From: Porphyrobacter sp. HT-58-2
Lineage (GTDB): Bacteria; Pseudomonadota; Alphaproteobacteria; Sphingomonadales; Sphingomonadaceae
Assembly: GCF_002952215.1 (NCBI RefSeq)
Contig: NZ_CP022600.1
Span: 2,356,001 to 2,420,000 of the forward strand
DNA length: 64,000 bases
Direction: 5' to 3'
How positions within the stretch are numbered: position 1 is the stretch's first letter; each line of letters begins with the position of its first letter. The notes beneath the pieces are model-generated. The model made no database searches and was not told the origin of the DNA. It saw only the letters and a list, made by a program, of their open reading frames with translations. Positions 29,029 to 38,162 of the stretch are shown one piece after another. The translations under genes were made by a program, and so were the position numbers.

Positions 29029-30231
29029 ATGGCTGACCCCGCCCCTTCCCCGGCCCACCTCACCCGCGCGCAGGAATGGGCGCTGGCGCTGACCATCGCT
29101 GTGGTGACGGCCAATGCCTATTATATCCACCCGATCATCGGCGAGGTGGCCAGAGGCTTCGGGGTCGGCGAGGCGGAGATCGGGCTGGTGCCGGCCCTGA
29201 ACCAGCTGGCTCTGGCGCTGGGCATCCTGCTGCTGCTGCCGCTGGGTGATTTCTATTCCAACAAACGCCTGTGCCTGATTCTTGTCGCGGGCCAGACCCT
29301 GTGTCTTGGGGGCATGGTGATGGCGCAGGATTTCAGGCTGTTCACCGCTGCCTCGACATTGCTCGGTTTCGTCACCATCGCGCCCTATCTGATCCCCGCT
29401 TTTGCCTCGAAACGTGTCGCGCCAGAACGGCTCGGACAGGTCACGGCGCAGCTTACTGCGGCGGTAATCTTCGGCATTCTGGTCGCCCGCGTTGGTGCCG
29501 GGATCATTGCCGAACGCGCCGATTGGCACATGGTCTATGTCTGCGCTCTGGTACTGATGGCTGGGATTACCGCGGTTCTGCCCTTCGCGATGCGCAGTGA
29601 GACAACCGCCAAGCAACCGCAGGCGCGTTATCGCGCACTGATCGCGTCCGTATTCACCCTTGCAGCAAAGCATCCCGACATGCGGATTTCCGCTGCTATT
29701 CAGGGGCTGAACTTTGCCTGTTTCACGGCGACCTGGCTTGCGCTGGCACTGCACCTGACAAGCCCAGCGCTGGGATATGGCACCGATGATGTCGGCTATC
29801 TTGCGGCGATTGCGATGGTTAGCATCGTCACCACACCGCGCCTCGGGCGGTGGGCTGACCGTATCGGCCCGCGCAAGGCTCGGCTAGCGGCGGCCTGCGT
29901 TCAACTGGCGGGCATCGCATTGCTCTATCCGCTGGGTTTCAGCATCTGGGCCATCGTGGTGCCGCTGTTTCTGGTCAACATGGTCGGGCCGACAATCGAC
30001 GTGACCGGCCGGATGACGTTGTTCACCCTCGCGCCGGAAATCCGCACCCGCCTGACCACTTCCTATATCGTCGCGATGTTCGTGGGCGGCGCCATCGGAA
30101 GCGCGGCGGGAACGGCGATCTTTGGCTGGGCCGGATGGGCCGGCACCTGCGCTCTGCTGCTGGCGATGTCAGGCGGCGTGCTTGGCCTGTCCTTCCTCGC
30201 CGAGCGGCGCTGGCGGACACGGCCTTCGTAA
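29029..30231 (+). CDS. MFS transporter
   Basis: About 400 residues and 12 predicted membrane helices in two halves. The N-half has LLLPLGDFYSNKRLCLILV, the loop 2-3 motif A region in which the usual DRxGRR is altered to DFYSNKR, and the C-half has LGRWADRIGPRKARL, a cleaner motif A. Substrate unknown; it resembles small-molecule efflux members of the DHA1 type. ATG 29029 is the chosen start; the longer frame from 28969 would run into the intergenic promoter region. The stop TAA abuts the CCA end of the tRNA gene on the other strand. Confidence 0.87.
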   Translation: MADPAPSPAHLTRAQEWALALTIAVVTANAYYIHPIIGEVARGFGVGEAEIGLVPALNQLALALGILLLLPLGDFYSNKRLCLILVAGQTLCLGGMVMAQDFRLFTAASTLLGFVTIAPYLIPAFASKRVAPERLGQVTAQLTAAVIFGILVARVGAGIIAERADWHMVYVCALVLMAGITAVLPFAMRSETTAKQPQARYRALIASVFTLAAKHPDMRISAAIQGLNFACFTATWLALALHLTSPALGYGTDDVGYLAAIAMVSIVTTPRLGRWADRIGPRKARLAAACVQLAGIALLYPLGFSIWAIVVPLFLVNMVGPTIDVTGRMTLFTLAPEIRTRLTTSYIVAMFVGGAIGSAAGTAIFGWAGWAGTCALLLAMSGGVLGLSFLAERRWRTRPS

Positions 30232-30308
30232 TGGTGACCCCGGCGCGATTCGAACGCGCGGCCCTCAGATTAGGAATCTGATGCTCTATCCTGCTGAGCT
30301 ACGGGGTC
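30232..30308 (-). tRNA. tRNA-Arg (anticodon CCT)
   Basis: A complete 77-nt cloverleaf including encoded CCA. Acceptor GACCCCG pairs with CGGGGTC, D-arm GCTC/GAGC, anticodon stem TCAGA/TCTGA with loop TTCCTAA (anticodon CCT, reading AGG), T-arm GCGCG/CGCGC with TTCGAAT. Every stem is fully paired. Confidence 0.97.
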
Positions 30309-30341
30309 CCGAGCGGCTTCATAGCACCCGGGGATCACCTT

Positions 30342-30809
30342 TCAATTCAACTTTTCGGGCGGCGCGACCGGGAATGGCAGGGGCGCGACCGGCACGCCTT
30401 CCTCGATCAGTGCCTTGGCCTCCGCAAGGCTGGCCTGACCGTGGATCGGGGCCTCGTCACGCTCGCCATAGTGCATCTTGCGAGTTTCCTCGGCGAACTT
30501 GTCACCGACCCAGGTCGAATTCTTGAGCGCCTCGGCCTGCGCCTTGGCCAGCGCCGCCAGAGCCTTTTGCATCTCGGGCGGCATGGTGGTGTTCGCCATG
30601 GGTCGGGGCGCTTCGGGCGGGAGCACCTCCTTCCGGGAATTGCCCTTGGCCGGCACCGCGGGTGCCATCGGTGCCTTTGCCACCGTATCCGACCCGCAAT
30701 GCGGGCAGGCGAGCAATCCGCGCGCGCGCTGGTCGTCGAAATCGGCAGAGGAACCGAACCACCCTTCAAAGCGGTGGCCTTCTTGGCAGGCAAGGTCGTA
30801 GACAATCAT
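30342..30809 (-). CDS. DUF1178 family zinc-ribbon-like protein
   Basis: 155 residues. The N-terminus MIVYDLACQEGHRFEGWF with two cysteine sites (C8, and CPHC) matches the zinc-ribbon-like head of DUF1178, and VGDKFAEETRKMHYGERDEAPIHGQASLAEAKALIEEG is the diagnostic C-terminal block. Function unknown; common in alpha- and betaproteobacteria next to a nitrilase-family gene and a glutaredoxin, as here. It is 6 nt beyond the nitrilase stop. Confidence 0.9.
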   Translation of the reverse strand: MIVYDLACQEGHRFEGWFGSSADFDDQRARGLLACPHCGSDTVAKAPMAPAVPAKGNSRKEVLPPEAPRPMANTTMPPEMQKALAALAKAQAEALKNSTWVGDKFAEETRKMHYGERDEAPIHGQASLAEAKALIEEGVPVAPLPFPVAPPEKLN

Positions 30810-30815
30810 GGCGTA

Positions 30816-31640
30816 TCAGGATTTGGGAATGGCGCGGCGGTTGGCAAGGGCCGGCACCTGCGCGCGCACTTCATTGATACGGCGAAGGTCGATTTCGCAG
30901 AAACCCAGCCCCGGCGCCTCGCCCCCCATGTCGAGCAACACCTCACCCCACGGATCGACCACAAGGGAGTGACCGTAGGTCTCGCGCCCGTCCGCGTGGC
31001 GACCCACTTGCGCAGCGGCGATAACGAAGGCCTGCGCCTCGATCGCGCGGGCGCGGAGCATCACGTGCCAATGCGCAGCGCCGGTGGGCTTGGTGAAGGC
31101 TGCGGGGACCGCGATGCAATCACAGCGGCGGTTGCCCAATTCCTCGAACAGCGCGGGGAACCGCAAGTCATAGCAGATCGTGAGGCCAAGCCGCCCGAGC
31201 GGGGTGCGCTCCACCGTCATGACCTCTCTGCCCGGCTCATAGGCGTTGCTCTCCCGCCAGCTTTCTCCGCTGGCGAGATCGACATCGAACATGTGGATCT
31301 TGTCGTAGGTGACAGGCTCGCCAAGATCGGGGTGAAAGTAATGCGCGCGGTTGGCCCACATGCCGCTTCCCGTCGCCACGGGCATCGAGCCGATCACGAT
31401 ATCGAGATGCTGCTTGGCCGCGATCACCGATATCTGCTCGATCATTGCAGCGGGCGCCGGGCTTTCAATCCACTGGCGCGCGCGGGAGCGGTCGCGGTCG
31501 AGCAGCAAAGCCATTTCCGGGGTAAACAGCACCAGTGCGCCGCGCTTGGCGCATTGCTTCGCCGCATCTTCGATGACCGCAAGATTGGCCTCGGGATCAA
31601 TGCCCGAGGTCATCTGCAAGACGCCGATCGTGGTCCTCAT
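30816..31640 (-). CDS. Nit family carbon-nitrogen hydrolase
   Basis: 274 residues with the nitrilase catalytic triad: E42 (LFTPEM), K114 (TYDKIHMF) and C156 (LTICYDLRFP). The close match to the Nit1/Nit2 branch suggests an omega-amidase or deaminated-glutathione amidase. Glutaredoxin in the same operon makes dGSH repair an attractive guess, though it is inference only. Its ATG overlaps the grxC stop (ATGA). Confidence 0.9.
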   Translation of the reverse strand: MRTTIGVLQMTSGIDPEANLAVIEDAAKQCAKRGALVLFTPEMALLLDRDRSRARQWIESPAPAAMIEQISVIAAKQHLDIVIGSMPVATGSGMWANRAHYFHPDLGEPVTYDKIHMFDVDLASGESWRESNAYEPGREVMTVERTPLGRLGLTICYDLRFPALFEELGNRRCDCIAVPAAFTKPTGAAHWHVMLRARAIEAQAFVIAAAQVGRHADGRETYGHSLVVDPWGEVLLDMGGEAPGLGFCEIDLRRINEVRAQVPALANRRAIPKS

Positions 31641-31900
31641 CCCGCCAGCAACGCGTCAAGCTTGCCCGCAGCCTCCAGCGCGGCAAGATCGTCCGAGCCG
31701 CCGACATGCACATCGCCGATGAAGATCTGCGGCACCGTCATCGCGTTCGGCGCGCGGGCGAGCATTTCCTCGCGCTTGGGGCCGCCCATGGTGATGTCAT
31801 GCTCGGTGAACTCGGCACCTTTCTGCGTCAGCAGCCGCTTGGCGCGCACGCAGAAGGGGCAGCCGAACTTGGTGTAGATGTCGATGTGCGGGGCGGCCAT
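31637..31900 (-). CDS. grxC: Glutaredoxin 3 (GrxC type)
   Basis: An 87-residue dithiol glutaredoxin with active site C14-P-F-C17 in KFGCPFCVRAKRLL, the TVPQIFIGDVHVGG segment (cis-Pro) and GGSDDLAALEAAGKLD. It reduces disulfides with glutathione. Start at ATG 31900, not the upstream codon at 31918, from family length. First gene of the grxC-nit-DUF1178 operon and divergent from hsp20. Confidence 0.93.
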   Translation of the reverse strand: MAAPHIDIYTKFGCPFCVRAKRLLTQKGAEFTEHDITMGGPKREEMLARAPNAMTVPQIFIGDVHVGGSDDLAALEAAGKLDALLAG

Positions 31901-31923
31901 TTGTGTCTCTCTTGCCAAAAACT

Positions 31924-31951
31924 CTTGAAAGCTCCGGTTGCCGAACCAGAT
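31924..31951 (+). promoter_or_regulatory. Probable heat-shock (sigma-32) promoter of hsp20
   Basis: A perfect CTTGAAA -35 element at 31924-31930, a 13-nt spacer and AACCAGAT at 31944-31951, which matches the CCCCATNT -10 element at four of seven defined positions. Transcription would begin near 31958, leaving a leader of about 110 nt. Confidence 0.6.
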
Positions 31952-31957
31952 AAGCAG

Positions 31958-32066
31958 TGCCGCCGCGTTTCGCCAGCCCCGGGAAACAGCAACGGCGGCA
32001 AGGCGGGTGCTGCAACCGGCAGGCCCGCATCAGACCCAAATTGCTCATGCAAGAGGATTTGCCACT
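31958..32066 (+). promoter_or_regulatory. ROSE-like RNA thermometer in the hsp20 leader
   Basis: The last hairpin (32039-32060) pairs AATTGCTC with GAGGATTT, so the Shine-Dalgarno GAGGA is sequestered. The pairing contains the G-G and U-U mismatches that define ROSE elements (UUGCU against AGGA), with a 6-nt loop. A strong upstream hairpin joins 31958-31965 to 31993-32000 (8 bp) with an inner GTTTC/GAAAC stem at 31967-31971 and 31983-31987. This layout matches known alphaproteobacterial small heat-shock leaders that melt on warming. Confidence 0.65.
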
Positions 32067-32546
32067 ATGTCGCGTTTCGATTTCACTCCCTATCGCCGCT
32101 CCACTGTGGGCTTTGATCGCCTGTTCGACCTGCTCGAAAATCAGGCGCGCCTGAATGCTGGCGACAATTATCCGCCTTTCAACATCTCGCGCCGCGGCGA
32201 GGACAATTACCGCATCACGCTGGCCGTGGCGGGTTTTCGCCCGCAGGACATCGACATCACCGCGCAGCAGAACCTGCTCGTCGTGCAGGGCCGCAAGCGG
32301 GAGGAAGCCGATGAGGGCGCCGAGCTGATCCATGTCGGAATCGCCAACCGCGGCTTTGAACGCCGTTTTGAACTCGCAGATTTCGTGCGGGTGGAGCGCG
32401 CCGACCTTGCTGATGGTCTGCTGATCATTGATCTGGTGCGCGAAGTTCCCGATGCGATGAAGCCGCGCAAGATCGCAATCGGCGGCACTGCGACGCTGAC
32501 GGCTGTGCCGACCGGCGGCGGCGAAGACACCGCCAGCGCGGCCTGA
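32067..32546 (+). CDS. Small heat-shock protein, Hsp20/IbpA family
   Basis: 159 residues. The alpha-crystallin domain runs from about residue 35 (YPPFNISRRGEDNYRITLAVAGF) to 130, with VQGRKREE and the IANRGFERRFELADFV block typical of IbpA. It is an ATP-independent holdase for unfolding proteins. Start ATG 32067 with AAGAGGA 10 nt upstream, which is masked in the proposed thermometer. Divergent from grxC and convergent with the pyrG transcript. Confidence 0.93.
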   Translation: MSRFDFTPYRRSTVGFDRLFDLLENQARLNAGDNYPPFNISRRGEDNYRITLAVAGFRPQDIDITAQQNLLVVQGRKREEADEGAELIHVGIANRGFERRFELADFVRVERADLADGLLIIDLVREVPDAMKPRKIAIGGTATLTAVPTGGGEDTASAA

Positions 32547-32576
32547 TCCGGCTTTCCCGAACATAAATCCCGAATG

Positions 32577-32606
32577 AAAAGGGGGCGGATCTTGCGATCC
32601 GCCCCC
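32577..32606 (-). terminator. Rho-independent terminator for leftward transcription
   Basis: An 11-bp perfect stem (32581-32591 with 32596-32606) and TTGC loop. The T-run (A4 at 32577-32580) follows the stem only on the minus strand, so it ends pyrG or the structured RNA rather than hsp20. It may still act on hsp20 as a weak bidirectional terminator. A second hairpin GCGAC/GTCGC (32607-32620) directly precedes it. Confidence 0.8.
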
Positions 32607-32771
32607 GCGACTTTCGTCGCCCGGCATGGCCCTATCCGTCCGGGTCGCAGAAGACGGACAAGACCATGCAAGCCTGCAAGTGAACTTCGCTGGACCCGCT
32701 GACGCCACCAGTTGGTGTGGCTGTCATCAGGCCAAACCGATAGGCCGAAGTTCCTTCAAACCTTTAAAGCT
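32577..32771 (-). ncRNA. Candidate structured small RNA (or pyrG 3' UTR)
   Basis: The 422-nt stretch from 32547 to 32968 has no gene but strong base-pairing. An 8-bp stem (32682-32689 with 32746-32753) encloses a hairpin of TGAC-GCCAC pairing with GTGGC-GTCA (32700-32726) and a small GGC/GCC hairpin. A second rod pairs 32624-32629 with 32664-32669 and 32635-32640 with 32653-32658. The terminator at 32577-32606 ends it on the minus strand. A possible promoter is TTGCGC (32808-32803), 18 nt, TAGATA (32784-32779). I could not match it to tmRNA, 6S, SRP or RNase P RNA. A 9-bp hairpin at 32813-32834 lies upstream and may belong to pyrG. Confidence 0.4.
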
Positions 32772-32968
32772 ACGCCGCTATCTAATGCGGATTCGTAAGA
32801 ACGCGCAAGGCTAAACTTGCATTCTTGCAAGTTTGCATCACCCAAAGTCCGGCTTACGAAACAAAGGATTGCAGCGTTCAATTTACAACAGGTTAAATAG
32901 TTAAGGGCGGCCCAAGGACCCCCAAAACGCCAGACTAAAAAGTTGCCACGATCCAAACCTGGCACAAT

Positions 32969-34618
<1,650 letters not shown>

Positions 34619-34719
34619 TTAACGAGCAGGAGGGATTCGGGGCAAGCGATTTGCGGTGCGTGCAGGCACACCATCCACAATCGCGTTATTCGGGGCCATG
34701 CCGCCGCAGCGGCACACGC

Positions 34720-35085
34720 TTATTCGGCGAGCGGATCCTGCTCTGCCGGAGGAGCGGCAGGCGCGGCAGGCGCCGGCGTAGGATCAGCCAGCAGATCAGG
34801 CCCACCCGGTGCGGCAGCGCCTCGCTCCAGCGTCGTCGTCACGCCGCCAACCCGGCTTTCGCGCACGGCCAGCCCGGCCAGCACGATCGATAGCGCCACG
34901 AATGCCACCGCCAGCCACTTCGTCGAACGCGACAGGAAATCGGCCGCGCCGCGGGCACCAAAGGCGCCACCGGGATTGCCGCCGATGCCAAGCCCCCCAC
35001 CCTCGGAACGCTGCATCAGCACGACGCCGACCAGCGCGGCGGCCACCAAGGCCTGGATCACGGTGAGGAAGATGAACAGGGACAT
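34720..35085 (-). CDS. secG: Preprotein translocase subunit SecG
   Basis: A 121-residue protein with two membrane helices (FIFLTVIQALVAAALVGVVLM and WLAVAFVALSIVLAGLAV) around the signature QRSEGGGLGIGGNPGGAFGARGAADFLSRSTK. The Ala/Pro tail (APAAPAAPPAEQ) is longer than in E. coli but normal for alphaproteobacteria. Start ATG 35085 chosen because the first helix begins at once; a frame to 35175 has no family similarity. Part of the SecYEG channel. Confidence 0.92.
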   Translation of the reverse strand: MSLFIFLTVIQALVAAALVGVVLMQRSEGGGLGIGGNPGGAFGARGAADFLSRSTKWLAVAFVALSIVLAGLAVRESRVGGVTTTLERGAAAPGGPDLLADPTPAPAAPAAPPAEQDPLAE

Positions 35086-35194
35086 GAATTCTACTCGTGG
35101 CCAAGGGCGATCATCGCCCGGTTGCAGTGCTGGCGCGTCATGTAGGCGCGCAGGCGGCTTGCGGCAAGCCCGCACAAGGGCGCGAGCGCAAGGG

Positions 35195-35968
35195 TCAGGG
35201 GTCGAACGGCTCGCTCGCAGCCAGCGCGATACCCATGAAGCTGTCGGCTGTCAGGCTCGCCCCGCCAACCAGCGCGCCGCCCACATCAGGCACGGCAAAG
35301 ATTGCAGCAGCGTTTTCGGGCTTGACGGAACCGCCGTAGAGGATGCGCACCTCTGCACCCTGCTCGGCGCCGAAGAGCTCGATCAGCAGCGCGCGGATGG
35401 CGCCGTGCATCTCGGCAATATCATCAGTGGTGGCAGCATTTCCGGTGCCGATCGCCCAGATCGGTTCATAGGCCACTGTCAGCCGGTCAGCGATATCGGC
35501 GGGCATGTCTTCGGCAATGGGCAGCGAGGCCTTGAGCTGGCGACGAACAAACGCCACCGCCTTACCCGAAGCACGCGTTTCCGCGCTTTCTCCGCAACAC
35601 ATGATGATCCTGAGGCCCGCGGCCAGCGCGCTCTGCGCCTTGGCCCGCACCCGCGCATCGGTTTCGCCATGGTTCTGCCGCCGCTCGGAATGGCCGAGGA
35701 TGACGAACTTGGCGCCCGCATCGGCGATCATCGCCGCCGAGATATCGCCGGTATGCGCGCCGCCATCCTCGTGATGGCAATCCTGCGCACCAACGGCGAT
35801 CTGTTCGGCCTCGCGGTGGATCGGGTGAATCAGCGTGTAGGGCGGCGCGAGCGCCACCTCGACCTTCATGTGGCGCTGGGCGGCACGGTCAATCGCACGC
35901 GCTTCGGACAGCATCGCGCGGGTGCCATGCATCTTCCAGTTTCCGACAATATAGGGTCGGCGGGTCAT
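35195..35968 (-). CDS. tpiA: Triosephosphate isomerase
   Basis: 257 residues with the substrate lysine in VGNWKMHG, the electrophilic histidine in ILGHSERR and the catalytic glutamate in VAYEPIWAIGTG; the phosphate loop is LYGGSVKPENA. Interconverts dihydroxyacetone phosphate and glyceraldehyde 3-phosphate. Start ATG 35968 has AGGA about 8 nt upstream. Divergent from ppiD with 243 nt between. Confidence 0.96.
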   Translation of the reverse strand: MTRRPYIVGNWKMHGTRAMLSEARAIDRAAQRHMKVEVALAPPYTLIHPIHREAEQIAVGAQDCHHEDGGAHTGDISAAMIADAGAKFVILGHSERRQNHGETDARVRAKAQSALAAGLRIIMCCGESAETRASGKAVAFVRRQLKASLPIAEDMPADIADRLTVAYEPIWAIGTGNAATTDDIAEMHGAIRALLIELFGAEQGAEVRILYGGSVKPENAAAIFAVPDVGGALVGGASLTADSFMGIALAASEPFDP

Positions 35969-36102
35969 GGGTGTGTCCTGCAATCTAGAAATATGAGAGG
36001 GTTGCGACCGGCGACCTTGATTCTGTGTTTTGCTGTAATGCGCCGGGGCCGCGTCCGCTAGCGGAGGAAGGCGCACTAGTCAAAACCATCGCTCACCTGT
36101 TG

Positions 36103-36126
36103 CCGCGCGGTCGCATGGCCTATAAA
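36103..36126 (+). promoter_or_regulatory. Possible ppiD promoter
   Basis: TATAAA at 36121-36126 is preceded by weak -35-like bases near 36098-36103 (CTGTTG, 17-18 nt spacing). It sits 86 nt before the ppiD start in the tpiA/ppiD divergent region. The region also holds a CCGCTAGCGG palindrome near 36056-36065. Weak evidence. Confidence 0.3.
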
Positions 36127-36211
36127 GCGCACCGGCGCCGCGGCCTTGTGCGGCGCGCATGGGACGCAGCCCGTCCCGCCATCAGCCAGCATCGGGTGGG
36201 ACCGTACCGAC

Positions 36212-38143
36212 ATGATTTCCTTCTTCCGCCGTTTTTTCGAGTCGAAGATCGGCCTGCCGATCGTGCTTGCCTTTCTCGGGCTGATGGCGCTGGCCTTTGC
36301 CGCATCGGACATTACCGGTTCCACCTTCGGCGGCGTTGCCAACACCGATCGCATGGCCGTGGTCGGAGATGCCACGATCCCGGTTTCCGACCTTTCGGTT
36401 GCTGCCAACACGGCGCTCGATCAGGTGCGTGAACGCAACCCGACCATCACCATGCCCGAATTCGTCACCGAAGGCGGGCTCGACGAGGTGATCCGACAAC
36501 TGATCGATCGCTATGCCGTGGGCCAATATGGATCGCGTTATGGCCTGCGCGCAGGCGAGAACCTGGTGAACAGCGAAATTCTCCAGATCCCGGTGTTTCA
36601 GGGTCTGACCGGCGGTTTCGACGAACAGGCCTATCTGGCAGCCCTCCGTCAACGCGGGCTGACCGATACGACCTTCCGCCGCGACCTGGCCGACGGGCTG
36701 ATCGATGCCCAGTTGCTGCGGCCGGCCATCGCCGCGCCGCAGCTACCCGAAAAGGTGGCCCGCCAATATGCCTCGTTGGTGCTGGAAAAGCGCAAGGGCG
36801 AAATCGCGCTGATCCCGAGCGCGGCTTTCGCACCTGCTGGCGATCCGACCGAGGCACAGTTGACGGCCTGGTACAAGGACAACCGCACCCAGTTCATTCG
36901 CCCTGAACGGCGCACCTTGCGCTTTGCGGTGTTCGGCGAGGACACGCTCAAGGTCGATGCCACGCCGACCGCAGCCGAAATCGCCGCCCGCTTCAAGCGT
37001 GATGCCACCAAGTTCGCCGCAAGCGAGCGGCGAGCGGTCACAAGCTTCGTGGTGCCGACCGAGGATGCCGCCAAGGCCCTTGTTGCCCGGATCCGTTCCG
37101 GAGCCTCGCTTGAAGCCGCCGCGCGAGAGGCCGGGTTCACCGCTTCCACCTCCGACCTGCGCGACCGCGAAGCAATGTCCGGGGCGACCAGCTTTGCCTT
37201 TGCCCAGAACGCCTTCAAGGCCGCTCAGGGCGGCATCGTCGATCCGGCGCAGGGCACGCTTGGCTGGTATGTCGCGCGGGTCGACCGGATCGAGCGCACC
37301 CCCGCCCGCACGCTGGAGCAGGCAACCCCGGAAATCACTGCGGCGCTGACCACCGAAAAGCGTGCAGCGGCGATCGGCGATCTGACCGCTGAAATCGAAG
37401 CCGAAATCGATGGCGGAACGGCGCTGGCCGAAGTCGCCAAGGCCTATGGCCTCAAGATCGAGACAACCCCTGCCCTGCTCGCCGATGGACGCGCTTTCGG
37501 ACGGCCGGAGGTGCAGATCGTGCCGCAGCTGGCCGCAGTGCTCCAGACCGCCTTCCAGATGGAGGAAAGCGAGCCGCAACTGGCGCAGGTTTCAGCGCAG
37601 GATTTCGTCGTTTTCGAAGTTGCCCGGATCGAAGAAGCATCGGCGCCGCCGCTCGCACAGGTTCGCGCGGGTGCCATCGATGGCTGGAAGCGTTCGGAAG
37701 GCGCCAAGCTCGCCAAGGCTGCCGCCAATCGGATCGCTGCCAAGGTGCGCGCCGGAACGCCGCTGGCTGCCGCGATGGCCGCTGAAAACAAGCCCGGCTT
37801 CGAGCGCGAGGTGATCGACCTCGAACGGCGCCAGCTGCTTGCCAGTCGGGCCGGAAACGTGCCGCCGCCGCTGGTGCTGATGTTCAGCATGGCCAAGGGT
37901 ACGGTCAAGCCGCTTGAAGGCCCGCGCAATCTCGGCTGGTACGTTGTCAGCCTTGACGACATCAGCACCCTGCCGCTCGAATCGGAAAAGGAACTGGTGA
38001 CCCAGACCCGTCAGCAGCTCGCCCAGTCGCTCACGGAGGAATACCGTGCGCAGGTGACCGCCGGAATGCGCAAGGAACTGGGCGTGACCCGCAATGATGC
38101 GGCGATCACGGCGGTTCGCAAGCAGCTCGCCGGCGAACAGTGA
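36212..38143 (+). CDS. ppiD: Periplasmic peptidyl-prolyl isomerase/chaperone, PpiD-SurA type
   Basis: 643 residues. One N-terminal membrane anchor (residues about 12-32, IGLPIVLAFLGLMALAFAA) leaves the rest in the periplasm. A SurA_N-3-like chaperone domain (about 40-200, IRQLIDRYAVGQYGSRYGLRAG) and a parvulin-like segment (about 235-370, ending GWYVARVDRIERTPARTLEQ) are followed by a second parvulin-like helical region. Matches the alphaproteobacterial PpiD family that helps proteins leaving SecYEG. The start at 36212 places the anchor near the N-terminus. Followed after 19 nt by trpE. Confidence 0.9.
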   Translation: MISFFRRFFESKIGLPIVLAFLGLMALAFAASDITGSTFGGVANTDRMAVVGDATIPVSDLSVAANTALDQVRERNPTITMPEFVTEGGLDEVIRQLIDRYAVGQYGSRYGLRAGENLVNSEILQIPVFQGLTGGFDEQAYLAALRQRGLTDTTFRRDLADGLIDAQLLRPAIAAPQLPEKVARQYASLVLEKRKGEIALIPSAAFAPAGDPTEAQLTAWYKDNRTQFIRPERRTLRFAVFGEDTLKVDATPTAAEIAARFKRDATKFAASERRAVTSFVVPTEDAAKALVARIRSGASLEAAAREAGFTASTSDLRDREAMSGATSFAFAQNAFKAAQGGIVDPAQGTLGWYVARVDRIERTPARTLEQATPEITAALTTEKRAAAIGDLTAEIEAEIDGGTALAEVAKAYGLKIETTPALLADGRAFGRPEVQIVPQLAAVLQTAFQMEESEPQLAQVSAQDFVVFEVARIEEASAPPLAQVRAGAIDGWKRSEGAKLAKAAANRIAAKVRAGTPLAAAMAAENKPGFEREVIDLERRQLLASRAGNVPPPLVLMFSMAKGTVKPLEGPRNLGWYVVSLDDISTLPLESEKELVTQTRQQLAQSLTEEYRAQVTAGMRKELGVTRNDAAITAVRKQLAGEQ

Positions 38144-38162
38144 CAACGGGCCTGATCGTTTC

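Noticed and set aside
27730..29754. A 674-codon open frame containing the acyl-CoA dehydrogenase
   Set aside because: Only the part from 28893 (or 28899) has family similarity; the upstream part is antisense to the MFS transporter and lacks a ribosome site.
31930..32019. Longer outer stem (31934-31941 with 32012-32019) in the hsp20 thermometer
   Set aside because: The left arm overlaps the proposed promoter and would lie upstream of the transcription start near 31958.
32577..32834. tmRNA, 6S, SRP or RNase P RNA identity for the structured intergenic region
   Set aside because: I found no tag reading frame or tRNA-like CCA end, no SRP GGAAG loop context and no RNase P P4 sequences.
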